From Magnetococcales bacterium (lineage in GTDB: Bacteria > Pseudomonadota > Magnetococcia > Magnetococcales > Magnetaquicoccaceae): DNA of 64,000 nucleotides. Shown piece after piece: positions 53,037 to 62,747 of this stretch; position 1 is the first letter of the stretch; every line of letters begins with the position of its first letter. The DNA lies in contig JADFWP010000002.1 in NCBI GenBank assembly GCA_015234115.1, positions 62,001 through 126,000 on the forward strand, read 5' to 3'. Both the position numbers and the translations under genes were made by a program. The notes under the pieces were generated by a model. The model was not told where the DNA came from, ran no database searches, and worked only from the letters and a program-made list of their open reading frames with translations.

Positions 53037-56000
53037 ATGGCCCTCTCCAAACCTGCACGGAGTTTCTCTTTGAATTCAAGCGCCATTCCCGGCCTGGGCA
53101 TCCTGACCCGATGCATGATCCGGGACCGACACGCCCTGCGCAAACGGCTGCTGGAAGCGGGCCGTCAGGCGCGGGAGGCGACGCTGGATCCGGCCCGGCT
53201 GGAGGCGCTGCGCGCGGACCTGGAACGCTCCAGCGCCGAACGGGAACGCCGTCGCGCGGCCATTCCTGCGTTGCGTTTTCCGGAAGAGCTGCCGATCACC
53301 GCCCGTCGCGCCGACATCGCCGAGGCGATCCGCAAACATCCGGTCACCATCGTGCGCGGGGCCACAGGCTCGGGCAAGACCACCCAACTGCCCAAAATCT
53401 GTCTGGAACTGGGACTGGGCAGCGCCGGAATGGTGGGCGTGACCCAGCCCCGCCGCATCGCGGCCCGCTCGATCGCCGACTTTCTCGGCCAGGATCTGGG
53501 CGGAAATGCCGACCGTCTGGTGGGACACAAGGTGCGTTTCAACGATCATACCGCCCCATCCACGCTGGTCAAGATCATGACCGACGGGATCCTGCTCGCC
53601 GAAATCCAAAGCGACCGGCTGCTGCAACGCTACGAAATGATCCTGGTGGACGAGGCCCACGAACGGAGCCTCAACATCGATTTCCTGCTGGGACTGCTCA
53701 AGCAGATCCTGCCCAAACGCCCGGAATTCAAACTGGTCATCAGCTCGGCCACCCTCGATGCGGACAAGTTCTCGCGCCACTTCGACCACGCCCCGGTGAT
53801 CGATGTCTCGGGCCGCACCTATCCGGTCGAAACCCGCTACCGTCCCCGCGTGATCGAGGCCAGCGACGACGAGGAGCTGGAAGAGGCCGAAGAGCAGAGC
53901 ATCGAGAGCGCGGTGATCGGGGCGGTCAACGAACTTTCGCTGCCAGGCATGCTGGGGGATATTCTGGTCTTTCTCCCCGGCGAGCAACAGATCCGGGAGA
54001 TCGGCGAAACCTTGAGCCGCAGCGCCGGACCCGGCGTGGAAATTCTGCCGCTTTTTGCCCGGCTGTCCGGAGCCGACCAGCAGCGGATTTTCCAGTCCAG
54101 TTCCAAGCGTCGGATCATCCTGGCCACCAATGTCGCGGAGACCTCGATCACCGTGCCTGGCGTGCGCTATGTGATCGACTCGGGATTGGTGCGCATCAGC
54201 CGCATCAGCGAACGGATGCGCATTCAACGTCTGCCCATCGAGAAAATCTCCCGTTCTTCCGCCGATCAGCGCCAGGGACGGTGCGGACGCATGGCCGAAG
54301 GGATCTGCATCCGGCTCTATTCCGAGGAGGATTATCTCGCCCGCCCCCAGTTCACCGATCCGGAGATTCTGCGCACTCCGCTGGATGCGGTGATTTTGCA
54401 AATGAAGGCCATGCGCATCGGCGAAATCGACGCCTTTCCTTTTGTCGATCCTCCGGGCAGTCGCGCCATTGGCCAGGGCATGCGTTTTCTGGAGGAACTC
54501 GGGGCCATCGACGGGGATGGACGGCTCACCGCCATTGGCAAACAGGTGGCCAAACTGCCGCTTCCTCCGGGATTGGGACGGATCCTGCTGGAAGGCGGAC
54601 AACGGGGACGACTGAAAGAGATTCTGATCCTGGTCGCCGCTCTCTGCCTGCCCGATCCACGGGAGGAACCCCAGGAACGAAGGGATACCGCCCGGCAGGC
54701 CCATGCCCGCTTCAAGGATACCCAGTCGGATTTCATCGGCATTCTCAATCTCTGGGCCTTCATCCAGCAAGGCCGGCTCGATCATCCGGGCCACAACAGC
54801 TTTCGACGTTATCTCAAAGAAAACTTCCTCTCCCGGATGCGGGTGCGGGAGTGGCTGGAGATTCACACCCAGCTCGAAGAGATGTCTCTGGAGTTCGGGC
54901 TGCGCCCCAACGAAACCCCGGCCACCTATGCCGAGATCCATCAGGCCCTGCTGCCGGGCCTGCTCGGCAATGCCGGCTGCAAGAACGATCAGAAAGAGTT
55001 TTCCGGCGCCCGCGAAACCCGGTTCTGGATCCATCCCGGCTCGGCCTTGCACCGCAAGCCTCCGGCCTGGATCGTGGCCGGTGAACTGGTCGAGACCACC
55101 CGGCTCTATGCCCGCATCTGTGCCCGGATCGAACCCGAATGGCTGGAGGTGGCCGCCGGTCCCTTGTGTCGCCGCGCCTATTCGCAGGCCCATTGGGAAA
55201 AACAGTCCGGCCAGGTGATGGCCCTGGAGCGGGTCACCCTGTTCGGTCTGATCCTGATCACCAACCGCAAGGTCCATTTCGGACCGATCAACCCGGTGGA
55301 GTCCCGGCAGATTTTCATCCAGTCGGCGTTGGTGGAGGGACAGTTCCACTCCAGCGCCCCCTTTTTCGTCCACAATCAGGGGCTGATCGCCGAAGTCCGG
55401 GAGTTGGAACACAAATCCCGCCGCCGCGATCTGCTGACCTCGGATCCGGATCGCTACGCCTTTTACGAAGCCCAAATCCCGGATTCGATCCATACCGCGC
55501 GGCGTTTTCACGAATGGTATGCCGAGGCCCGCAAACGCAATCCGCGCCTGCTTTACTTCGAGCGGGACGATGTGCTGCGCCGCGACGACGGTTCGATCAG
55601 CGGCGAGCGTTTCCCCGGCCACCTGATCATCGATGGTCAGGAGTTCGCCCTGGAGTATACGTTCGATCCGGGCGGCAACAATGATGGTGTGAATGCCCGC
55701 ATTCCCTTGTCGCTGTTGAACGGCCTCTCTCCCCTGCCCTTCGAGTGGCTGGTGCCCGGCCTGTTGCAGGACAAGATCCAGGCGCTGTTGAAATCCCTGC
55801 CCAAGTCGCTGCGGCGTCCATTGGTTCCGCTTCCCCAGGCAGCCGAGTGGTGCATGAGCCAGTTGACCCAGGCCAGCGGCTCATTGAAAATTACGTTAAT
55901 TGAATTATTGAAACGCAGAATCGGTGAAAACATCCCCCTGGATGCCCTGAACGGCGAAACCCTGCCCGATCATCTGCGCATGAACTTCCTGATCGTCGAT

Positions 56001-56993
56001 GAGTCCGGCACCCGCATCCTGGGTCGGGGGCGGGATCTGGAGGCATTGAAAAGCGAACTCTGCCCGGATGCGCGGGAACGGCTGATCAAACTGCCCAAGA
56101 TCGAATGGGAAAAAACCGGCCTGACCCGCTGGGACTTCGGCCCGATCCCGGAACAACTGATCCTGGATGCAGGGGGCATCCGCATCCATGGCACGCCGGT
56201 ATTGCAGGATGATGGGGATACGGTCTCCTTGCGCCTGATGAGCGATCCGGTGGGCGCGATTCAGGTCACCCGGCGGGGATTGACACGATTGTTCATGCTC
56301 CATCTCGCTTCGGTGTTGCAGGGCATCCGGCGCCACCACCCCCTGTCACGGGAAGCGTCGATGGCCTTTCTCACCCTCACCATGGGCAGACCGGGACCAC
56401 ACGTCACGGTGATCGATCAGGTGATCACCCGCGCCGTGACCGAACTTTTCCTGCCCCCCGCCGGGGAGATCATCCGCGATCCGGACGAATTCCAGGCCCG
56501 ATTGCACGCCAATCGGGGGCGTCTGGTTCCGGCGGTGAGCGCCGGAATGGCACTGGCGCAAAAGATTCTGGATGGCTATGTCCAGGTACGCAAGGCGATC
56601 CAGCAGGCCCCGCCCCCGGTGTTGAAATCCGCCGTGCCGGATGTGCAGGAGCAACTGACCCAATTGCTCGCACCCGATTTCATGCAGACCACGCCCACCC
56701 CCTGGCTGGAACGGCTGCCGCTCTATCTTCAGGCCATGGTGATCCGTCTCGACCGCTGCGCCCGCGATCCGGGCAAGGATGCCAGAAACGCCAGCGAAAC
56801 CGTGCACTACTGGCAGGAGTATCGCAAACGGGCCGAACGGCACGCCAAAGAGAACCTCACCGATCCCGAACTGGTCGCATTGCGCTGGATGATCGAAGAG
56901 TGGCGCATTTCCCTGTTTGCCCAGGAACTCAAGACCCTGCTGCCGGTCTCGACCAAACGCCTGGCGACGCAGTTGCAAAAGACGATCGGGTGA
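53037..56993 (+). CDS. hrpA: ATP-dependent RNA helicase HrpA
   Basis: 1318 residues. DEAH-box helicase: Walker A GATGSGKTTQ, VTQPRRIAARS, DEAHERSLN, SSATLDADKFS, ATNVAETSITVPGVRYVID and QRQGRCGR, followed by HA2, OB and the long HrpA-specific C-terminal region (ILGRGRDLEALK near 985). HrpA rescues stalled ribosomes and processes mRNA in E. coli. A TTG at 53025 or ATG 53115 (MIRDRHALR) are alternative starts. Confidence 0.95.
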   Translation: MALSKPARSFSLNSSAIPGLGILTRCMIRDRHALRKRLLEAGRQAREATLDPARLEALRADLERSSAERERRRAAIPALRFPEELPITARRADIAEAIRKHPVTIVRGATGSGKTTQLPKICLELGLGSAGMVGVTQPRRIAARSIADFLGQDLGGNADRLVGHKVRFNDHTAPSTLVKIMTDGILLAEIQSDRLLQRYEMILVDEAHERSLNIDFLLGLLKQILPKRPEFKLVISSATLDADKFSRHFDHAPVIDVSGRTYPVETRYRPRVIEASDDEELEEAEEQSIESAVIGAVNELSLPGMLGDILVFLPGEQQIREIGETLSRSAGPGVEILPLFARLSGADQQRIFQSSSKRRIILATNVAETSITVPGVRYVIDSGLVRISRISERMRIQRLPIEKISRSSADQRQGRCGRMAEGICIRLYSEEDYLARPQFTDPEILRTPLDAVILQMKAMRIGEIDAFPFVDPPGSRAIGQGMRFLEELGAIDGDGRLTAIGKQVAKLPLPPGLGRILLEGGQRGRLKEILILVAALCLPDPREEPQERRDTARQAHARFKDTQSDFIGILNLWAFIQQGRLDHPGHNSFRRYLKENFLSRMRVREWLEIHTQLEEMSLEFGLRPNETPATYAEIHQALLPGLLGNAGCKNDQKEFSGARETRFWIHPGSALHRKPPAWIVAGELVETTRLYARICARIEPEWLEVAAGPLCRRAYSQAHWEKQSGQVMALERVTLFGLILITNRKVHFGPINPVESRQIFIQSALVEGQFHSSAPFFVHNQGLIAEVRELEHKSRRRDLLTSDPDRYAFYEAQIPDSIHTARRFHEWYAEARKRNPRLLYFERDDVLRRDDGSISGERFPGHLIIDGQEFALEYTFDPGGNNDGVNARIPLSLLNGLSPLPFEWLVPGLLQDKIQALLKSLPKSLRRPLVPLPQAAEWCMSQLTQASGSLKITLIELLKRRIGENIPLDALNGETLPDHLRMNFLIVDESGTRILGRGRDLEALKSELCPDARERLIKLPKIEWEKTGLTRWDFGPIPEQLILDAGGIRIHGTPVLQDDGDTVSLRLMSDPVGAIQVTRRGLTRLFMLHLASVLQGIRRHHPLSREASMAFLTLTMGRPGPHVTVIDQVITRAVTELFLPPAGEIIRDPDEFQARLHANRGRLVPAVSAGMALAQKILDGYVQVRKAIQQAPPPVLKSAVPDVQEQLTQLLAPDFMQTTPTPWLERLPLYLQAMVIRLDRCARDPGKDARNASETVHYWQEYRKRAERHAKENLTDPELVALRWMIEEWRISLFAQELKTLLPVSTKRLATQLQKTIG

Positions 56994-57070
56994 TACCAGA
57001 CTTGGCTTTTGCTCCAGTTTCCACTATAAAGAGGGGATAAATCACCATTCACGACGCAAGAGAGACCAGA

Positions 57071-59155
57071 ATGACGAGCGGTTCCGGCGCACCGAGCGCC
57101 GTGCTCATCCATAAACTGCTGGATCGATTGGGACTGGCCACACCACTGATCGTGCTGCTGGCCGCTCTCGGCGTCATCCTGCCGTTTTATCTGCTTCAGG
57201 CGCGCCCCCTGACCGAAGCCAATGCCCGCCTGCAACAAAGCCAGGTGGCCGAACGGGTCATTCTCCAATTCACCGCCCTGGTCAACCAGATCGATTCCCT
57301 GCTGCTCACCATGAAACAGTGGGGCCGGGATGGCCGGATCCACATCGATGCCCCGGAAGCGTTCAATGGCTTGATGATCCCGGTGATCGGACAGCAGGGG
57401 CTGATCAGCAGTGTCCATCTGGCCAGCGATGCCGGACGGGAAATCATGCTGCTCAAGACTGCGGATGGCTGGAAAAACCGTCTCTCCGACCTGCCCAAAA
57501 CCGGCAAGCGTCACCACTGGCTCTCCTGGCGGGACGCCCGCACCCCCCTGGGTGACGAGTGGCGGGAGCAGGACTACGACATGCGCCAGAGACCCTGGTT
57601 TACCGGTGCGCTGGAACGCTCCGAGGAAGAACACCTCTCCTGGACCGTGCCCTATCTTTTTGCCACCACCCAGGAACCGGGCATCACCGCCTCCACGGGC
57701 TGGACCGATCCGGAGTCCGGGGTGCGTTATGTGGTGGCTTTCGATGTGTTGTTGATGGATATGTCGCGCTTGACCACCCAGATAAAATACGGTCTGCGGG
57801 GACAAGTCGCGCTGCTGACCGCCGATGGCAAAATCCTGGGCCTGCCCCACGATGAACGATTCAAGGACGATGCGGCAATCCGCAAGGCGGTCTTGCAAAA
57901 ACCGGAGGATCTTGGCCTGCATCTGCTCTCCGAGGCATGGCGGCTGGCCAATCCCGCTGCGGAACAACAACTGTTCACCATCGGAGAAAAAATCCGGGGC
58001 AACGGAGCGTGGCAGATCGGTCTGCACCGCCTGCCGGTTCATCAACAGCAATTCCAGGTGGCCACCCTGGCGCCTGTCAGCGATATTGAAATTCTCTCCG
58101 ACGAACTGGTCGCGGTACTGATCGGAGTCATGACCGCCATTGCCCTGCTGGCCATGCTGGCCGCCTTCCATCGGGTCAGTCTGGTGCGACGCCCGATTGC
58201 CCAGGCCTTCGCCGAACTGGAAAACAGCCATCGCCACGTCCAGGCCCAAACCGCACGCCGCACCCTGGTCGCCAATATCGCCGCCCGCCTGCAACAGGCC
58301 CACACCCCGCAACAACTGGCCCAGACCCTGTTGTCCGAATTGGCCACCCCCCTGGCCGTCGGTCAGGCGCTGTTCTGTCTCTGGGACGAGGAACGCCAAC
58401 AACTCTCCGCCCTGGCCCGCTATGGAGGCATCGGTCAAACCATCGGGGAGATCGCCCAGGCCAGCGCGCCCCTGTTGCAGCAATGCGCCCTGACCCGACA
58501 GGAGTTGATCCTGGAACATCCCGAAAATGAATATTTTTATATTCATTCCGGTCTGGGTGACATGCCCCCGCAGGCGGTGCTGATCCAGCCGGTGGAACAC
58601 GGCGGACGGCTGTTCGCCATCCTGGAGTTGGCCATCCAGCGCCTGCCCGGCAGCGAGGATCGCACGCTGCTGAGCGATCTTCAGCCCATCGTCGCCATGA
58701 GTCTGGACATTCTGCTGCGCGCGGCCCGGACCACCGAACTGCTGACCCTGACCTCGGCCGCCGAAGAGCGCAGCCGGATGATTCTGGAGGCGGTCAACAG
58801 CGCCATTCTGGGATTGGATGCCGTCGGAACCATCACCTTTGTCAACCGGGCCGCATTGGAGTTGCTCGGCACCACCGAAACCGCCACCATCGGTCAGCCC
58901 CTGCACGGCTGGATCCGCGCCGCCCATCCCGAAGGAGAACAGACGGACCTCGCCCAATGCCACATCCTGGAGACGCTGCGCGATGGGCAACCCCGCGCCC
59001 AGGATCAGGGGATTTTCTGGACCGCATCCGGCGTGGCGCTGCCAGTCAGCTATTCCACCACCGCCATCCTGCGGGACCACCAGGTGATCGGTGCCGTGCT
59101 GGTCTTCCAGAAGACAACGGCACCACTCCCCCAATCCAGGGAGTCTCACCCATGA
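57071..59155 (+). CDS. Membrane receptor dCache-GAF-PAS without output domain
   Basis: 694 residues. TM helix (about 22-43), a periplasmic dCache-type sensor (YDMRQRPWF near 175, SWTVPYLF near 195), a second TM (about 343-362), a GAF domain (about 395-560) and a PAS domain (about 578-690: ILGLDAVGTITFVNRAALELLG). The protein ends right after PAS; there is no kinase, GGDEF, EAL, HD-GYP or methyl-accepting region. It overlaps the next receptor by 4 bp (ATGA), so the two may act as one complex. AGAGAGACC precedes the ATG. Confidence 0.85.
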   Translation: MTSGSGAPSAVLIHKLLDRLGLATPLIVLLAALGVILPFYLLQARPLTEANARLQQSQVAERVILQFTALVNQIDSLLLTMKQWGRDGRIHIDAPEAFNGLMIPVIGQQGLISSVHLASDAGREIMLLKTADGWKNRLSDLPKTGKRHHWLSWRDARTPLGDEWREQDYDMRQRPWFTGALERSEEEHLSWTVPYLFATTQEPGITASTGWTDPESGVRYVVAFDVLLMDMSRLTTQIKYGLRGQVALLTADGKILGLPHDERFKDDAAIRKAVLQKPEDLGLHLLSEAWRLANPAAEQQLFTIGEKIRGNGAWQIGLHRLPVHQQQFQVATLAPVSDIEILSDELVAVLIGVMTAIALLAMLAAFHRVSLVRRPIAQAFAELENSHRHVQAQTARRTLVANIAARLQQAHTPQQLAQTLLSELATPLAVGQALFCLWDEERQQLSALARYGGIGQTIGEIAQASAPLLQQCALTRQELILEHPENEYFYIHSGLGDMPPQAVLIQPVEHGGRLFAILELAIQRLPGSEDRTLLSDLQPIVAMSLDILLRAARTTELLTLTSAAEERSRMILEAVNSAILGLDAVGTITFVNRAALELLGTTETATIGQPLHGWIRAAHPEGEQTDLAQCHILETLRDGQPRAQDQGIFWTASGVALPVSYSTTAILRDHQVIGAVLVFQKTTAPLPQSRESHP

Positions 59156-61047
59156 CCTCACCCGTGAGCACGCTGCGCGACTGGCTGTTGCACAAAACGC
59201 TCCAATGCACGCTGCTGGCCCTGCTGTGCGCGCTGCTGGTTGGTCTGCTCTCCACCCATCTTTACCGTACCGTCATGGAACAGGATTTTCAGATCCTGCT
59301 CGATGGCCAGGTCCAACGGGAAGCGGCCCGCCTGGAAATGGAGACCATGCGCGGTCAGGCCATGGGCGTGGCCTCCCTGTTTGGTCTCAACGAACCGATG
59401 CTCAAGGAGTTGGTCCAGGGCACCCGTCCCCCGAACGATGCGGAGAGTCTGGCCCGGATGAAGGTGGCGCGGGAGATGCTCGGGGCGGATGGCATCTACA
59501 TCATGGACAATCGGGGAAAGATCGTGGTCCACGAAACCGATCACGAATCCAGTGTCGGCAAGAACATCAAGTTCCGTCCCTATTGGCAACAGGCCATGGC
59601 CGGCAAGGAGAATGTCTATCCCGCAGTCGGTTCCCGGTCCGGCGAACGGGGCATCTATGTGGCGGATGCCATTCGCAGCGGCACCTCGCGCAAGGATGCC
59701 ATTCTCGGCGTTGTGGTGATCAAACTCCTGGGCGATCAACTCGATCAGCGTCTGACCGGTTTCGGGGTCAAGGCCGTACTGCTTGCGCCGCAAGGGGTGG
59801 TCTTCGCCTCCACCGAACCGGAATGGCTGTTTCGCATCCACGGCACCCCCACCCGGGAGCGGATCGAAGCCATCACCAGGCTGAATCAGTTCGGCAAGAC
59901 CTATGAAAGCGGCGGCTTTCCCGAGAAGCTGCCTTTTGATCTTGAAGAGCATTCCACCTGGATCAACGGACACCATTTCGCCCGCTCCTCGGCCCAGATC
60001 CGCTGGAATGATCCTGCCGGCGACTGGTCCCTGGTGCTGCTGGGAGATCTGGAACCGGTCACCCCGCTGGCGGTGATCACCTCGATTGGTCTGGCAACCG
60101 GTTCGGGACTGTTCCTGCTGCTGCTGTTGGCCCTGCGCGCCTTCCGGGAATCCCACTCCCGGCGCGCCGCAGTCACCGAAACCCGCCAGACCGCAGAAAA
60201 ATTGCTGGCCGAGGCCCAGACCAGAAACCGTCAGGCCGAATTCGCCGCCGCCTTGCAACAGGCCCGCGATCTCGCCAGATTGGCACAGGTCTGGTTTGTC
60301 CAGTTGAGCGGCTTTCTGCCCCTGCATCAGGCGGCGCTTTATGTGGTCGAGGATGAACAGCCAGACGGGCAATCGGGCCTGATCCTGGCCGGCGCCTTTG
60401 GCAGCGGTCAGGCTCCCGAACGTCTGAAAATCGGCGATGGACTGGTGGGGCAATGCGCTGTGGACCGGGTTGCGCTCCATTTCGAGCAGCCCCGGGAGGA
60501 ATTCTGGCAAATCGGTTCGGGTCTGGGCTGCGCCCTGCCCCGCAGATTGCTGCTGCTGCCGGTGATGCGCAGCGGGCGGCTGTTGGGTGTCCTGGAACTG
60601 GCTTCCCTGGATCCGACCTTTTTGGACCATCAACCCGCCATCGAAGAGTTGATGCCATTGCTGGCATCCAATCTCGAAATCGTGCTGATCGCCAAAAGAA
60701 CCACCGAAACCCTGGCCGAGGCGCGCGAGGTGGAAAGTTGGCTCCTCTCGTTGATCGATGGCGTGCCCCAGCCGATTGTGGTGGTGGATGAGGAGGAAAC
60801 GATTCACTTCGCCAACCGGACAGCCCAGGAGACCTTTGGTCCGGAGTGCGCCACGCCGGGCAGCGTCCACCTGACCCGACTGATCGCAAACCCTGCCGCA
60901 AACCCTGCCGCCCTGTCCGCGTCAGCCGTTTTGAAGAGTTTTCCGATGTCCCCGCACCCCCGGATTCCGCAACGGACCAGGGCCGTGATTTTTCATCCTG
61001 GCCCATCCGGAGTGACCGGCAAACCAGCCGCAAGCGGATCGGGTTGA
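59152..61047 (+). CDS. Second Cache-GAF-PAS receptor without output domain
   Basis: 631 residues. TM (about 22-42), a Cache sensor (GADGIYIMDNRGKIVVHE, FRPYWQQAMAG, a pattern seen in DctB-type kinases), a second TM (about 310-330), a GAF-like domain (about 370-515) and the start of a PAS domain (IVVVDEEETIHFANRTAQ). The last 45 residues do not look like PAS. The overlapping frame past about 60915 (SRFEEFSDVPAPP, then WPIRSDRQTSRKR) may be the original continuation, so a frameshift is possible. A 12-bp direct duplication (GCAAACCCTGCC twice) lies just before that point. Confidence 0.8.
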   Translation: MTSPVSTLRDWLLHKTLQCTLLALLCALLVGLLSTHLYRTVMEQDFQILLDGQVQREAARLEMETMRGQAMGVASLFGLNEPMLKELVQGTRPPNDAESLARMKVAREMLGADGIYIMDNRGKIVVHETDHESSVGKNIKFRPYWQQAMAGKENVYPAVGSRSGERGIYVADAIRSGTSRKDAILGVVVIKLLGDQLDQRLTGFGVKAVLLAPQGVVFASTEPEWLFRIHGTPTRERIEAITRLNQFGKTYESGGFPEKLPFDLEEHSTWINGHHFARSSAQIRWNDPAGDWSLVLLGDLEPVTPLAVITSIGLATGSGLFLLLLLALRAFRESHSRRAAVTETRQTAEKLLAEAQTRNRQAEFAAALQQARDLARLAQVWFVQLSGFLPLHQAALYVVEDEQPDGQSGLILAGAFGSGQAPERLKIGDGLVGQCAVDRVALHFEQPREEFWQIGSGLGCALPRRLLLLPVMRSGRLLGVLELASLDPTFLDHQPAIEELMPLLASNLEIVLIAKRTTETLAEAREVESWLLSLIDGVPQPIVVVDEEETIHFANRTAQETFGPECATPGSVHLTRLIANPAANPAALSASAVLKSFPMSPHPRIPQRTRAVIFHPGPSGVTGKPAASGSG

Positions 61048-61105
61048 ATGAGGTGCCCCCGATCCCGCCTGTTCTCCCTTTTTTTCCCGTTTCCCCAAGG
61101 TTGCC

Positions 61106-61366
61106 ATGCACACCGACTGGATCACCCTGCCCGAAGAACGTCGCGCCATTCACCGTCCGACCGGATTGATTCTGGAATTCCGTGCCAGCACAGACGGTTC
61201 CGGGGCCATGTCCGTGGACACCCCCAATCCGCAAGCCATTCCGGTCTCATTGCGCGACCAGGCCGAAACGCTGGTCATGGAGGGATGGACCGCCTATGCC
61301 GATGCCTCGGAACGGGCATTGCTGCTGGAAGCGGAACAGGAATCGGCTCACTCGGGGGAGACGTAA
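61106..61366 (+). CDS. Small conserved-looking protein, unknown
   Basis: 86 residues with AAGG 6 bases before the ATG. No signal peptide or TM. The sequence (LPEERRAIHRPTGLILEFR, then EGWTAYADASERALLLEAEQE) has normal protein composition and codon use. It follows the receptor pair by 58 bp and overlaps the apaH 3' end by 19 bp tail to tail. I do not recognise a family. Confidence 0.65.
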   Translation: MHTDWITLPEERRAIHRPTGLILEFRASTDGSGAMSVDTPNPQAIPVSLRDQAETLVMEGWTAYADASERALLLEAEQESAHSGET

Positions 61367-62202
61367 CCGGGACAGGCAACCTGGGTGATGGGATGATCGG
61401 GATGATCGAGACGCATGGCCGTCAGCCTGCCGCCATAGACGCACCCGGAGTCCAGCCCCGAGAAACGACCGTACTGCGTCAGCCCGGCCACTGCCCAATG
61501 GCCATAGATGATCCGTGTCGTGTCATCCTCCGGCCAGTCGAGCAGTCGATACCAGGGACGATAGGGGGAATCGGCTGCGAGACGAAAGGCCGTGCCGCCG
61601 CTTTCACCGGGGATGGACCACACCACCCGACCATCCGGATGGCAGATGCGCAAACGGGTCAAGACCGCCAGGGCAAAATGAAGCCGGGCCGATTCATCGT
61701 CCTGATTCGGTTCCGACTCGGGGAAAGTGGTGGGGAAGGTCGCGAAAAACGATCCAATCCGCGCATCGTCCCGAAAAATTCGCTGCAAATCATCGGCTCG
61801 GGCCTGGGCCTGCTCCCGGCTCCAGCCCGGATAAAAACCGGCATGGACCATGGATGCCCCCAGTTCGGGATCGTGATGGATCAAAGGGAGCGTGCGCAAC
61901 CAGGCATAGAGTTCCGGCAGATCCGGGGCGTCGTTGAAAAAGGCCATTTGCCGGGCAAACCCCCGATCCGGACGGCCACTCAAACCGCCGAGCGCCCGCA
62001 CCTCGTGGTTGCCCAGCAAGGTGACCGCGCGCTCCCCCAGATCCCGCACGAAACGAATCGTGCCCAGTGAATCCGGCCCACGGTTGAAGATATCCCCCAC
62101 AAACCACAAACGATCCCGTCCGGGATGAAAACGCACCGCCTTCAGGAGTGCCTTCAACTCCGGCAAACACCCATGCACATCCCCGATGGCATAAACGGCC
62201 AT
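61348..62202 (-). CDS. apaH: ApaH-type symmetrical bis(5'-nucleosyl)-tetraphosphatase
   Basis: 284 residues. Metallophosphatase motifs in order: GDVHGC, GDIFNRGPDSL and GNHEVRALGG, with a later HDPELGASMVHAG. ApaH cleaves Ap4A to two ADP and can remove Np4 caps from RNA. The usual DVQG of ApaH is DVHG here, as also in other PPP phosphatases. It is 32 bp downstream of the CYTH gene. Confidence 0.9.
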   Translation of the reverse strand: MAVYAIGDVHGCLPELKALLKAVRFHPGRDRLWFVGDIFNRGPDSLGTIRFVRDLGERAVTLLGNHEVRALGGLSGRPDRGFARQMAFFNDAPDLPELYAWLRTLPLIHHDPELGASMVHAGFYPGWSREQAQARADDLQRIFRDDARIGSFFATFPTTFPESEPNQDDESARLHFALAVLTRLRICHPDGRVVWSIPGESGGTAFRLAADSPYRPWYRLLDWPEDDTTRIIYGHWAVAGLTQYGRFSGLDSGCVYGGRLTAMRLDHPDHPITQVACPGYVSPE

Positions 62203-62234
62203 GCCCCGTCATCCTTGACCTTGGCTTCAGTGGA

Positions 62235-62720
62235 TCACTCGAACTTTTCCCCGGCCCCCCAGAGAGAAAACGGGGTATGGACCAGATTGGCATTGAAAAA
62301 TCTGGGATCGGTCGAAACCTCCCGTCCCACCCAGTCCGGCAGATCCACGGCCTGGTTTTCGTCCGTCAACTCCACCTCGGCCATGATCAGACCCTGGTTG
62401 GCCCCACGGAACTCATCCACCTCCCACACCACCTCGCCGATGGGAATGCGATGGCGGGTCTTTTCGATCCAGGGTCGTTCGCACAGGGTGTTCAGGAGGA
62501 TCCGGGCGTCTTCTTTCGGGATCGTGTATTCGAATTCGAGCCTGGAAAAACCTTCGGAAACCCCCTTGATGGTCAAGGTGGCCTTCTCCCCGGCAATGCG
62601 CACCCGCACCACCCGCTCCTTGACCGTGGAGAGAAATCCCTGCTGGAAATCAACTCCTGGCCCCAGGCCGCGCCAACCGTCATTTTTTACCAGAAAACGG
62701 CGTTCAATCTCTTTTCCCAT
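62235..62720 (-). CDS. CYTH-domain triphosphatase
   Basis: 161 residues. Single CYTH (triphosphate tunnel) domain beginning with KEIERRFLV, then QGFLS, RVRIAGEKATLTIK and EFEYTIP, and the acidic strand AEVELTDE. Such small proteins are usually inorganic triphosphatases or thiamine triphosphatases. ATG 62720 has AAGGAG 10 bases upstream. Confidence 0.92.
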   Translation of the reverse strand: MGKEIERRFLVKNDGWRGLGPGVDFQQGFLSTVKERVVRVRIAGEKATLTIKGVSEGFSRLEFEYTIPKEDARILLNTLCERPWIEKTRHRIPIGEVVWEVDEFRGANQGLIMAEVELTDENQAVDLPDWVGREVSTDPRFFNANLVHTPFSLWGAGEKFE

Positions 62721-62747
62721 GGCAGTCAACTCCTTTTGATCAGGGAA

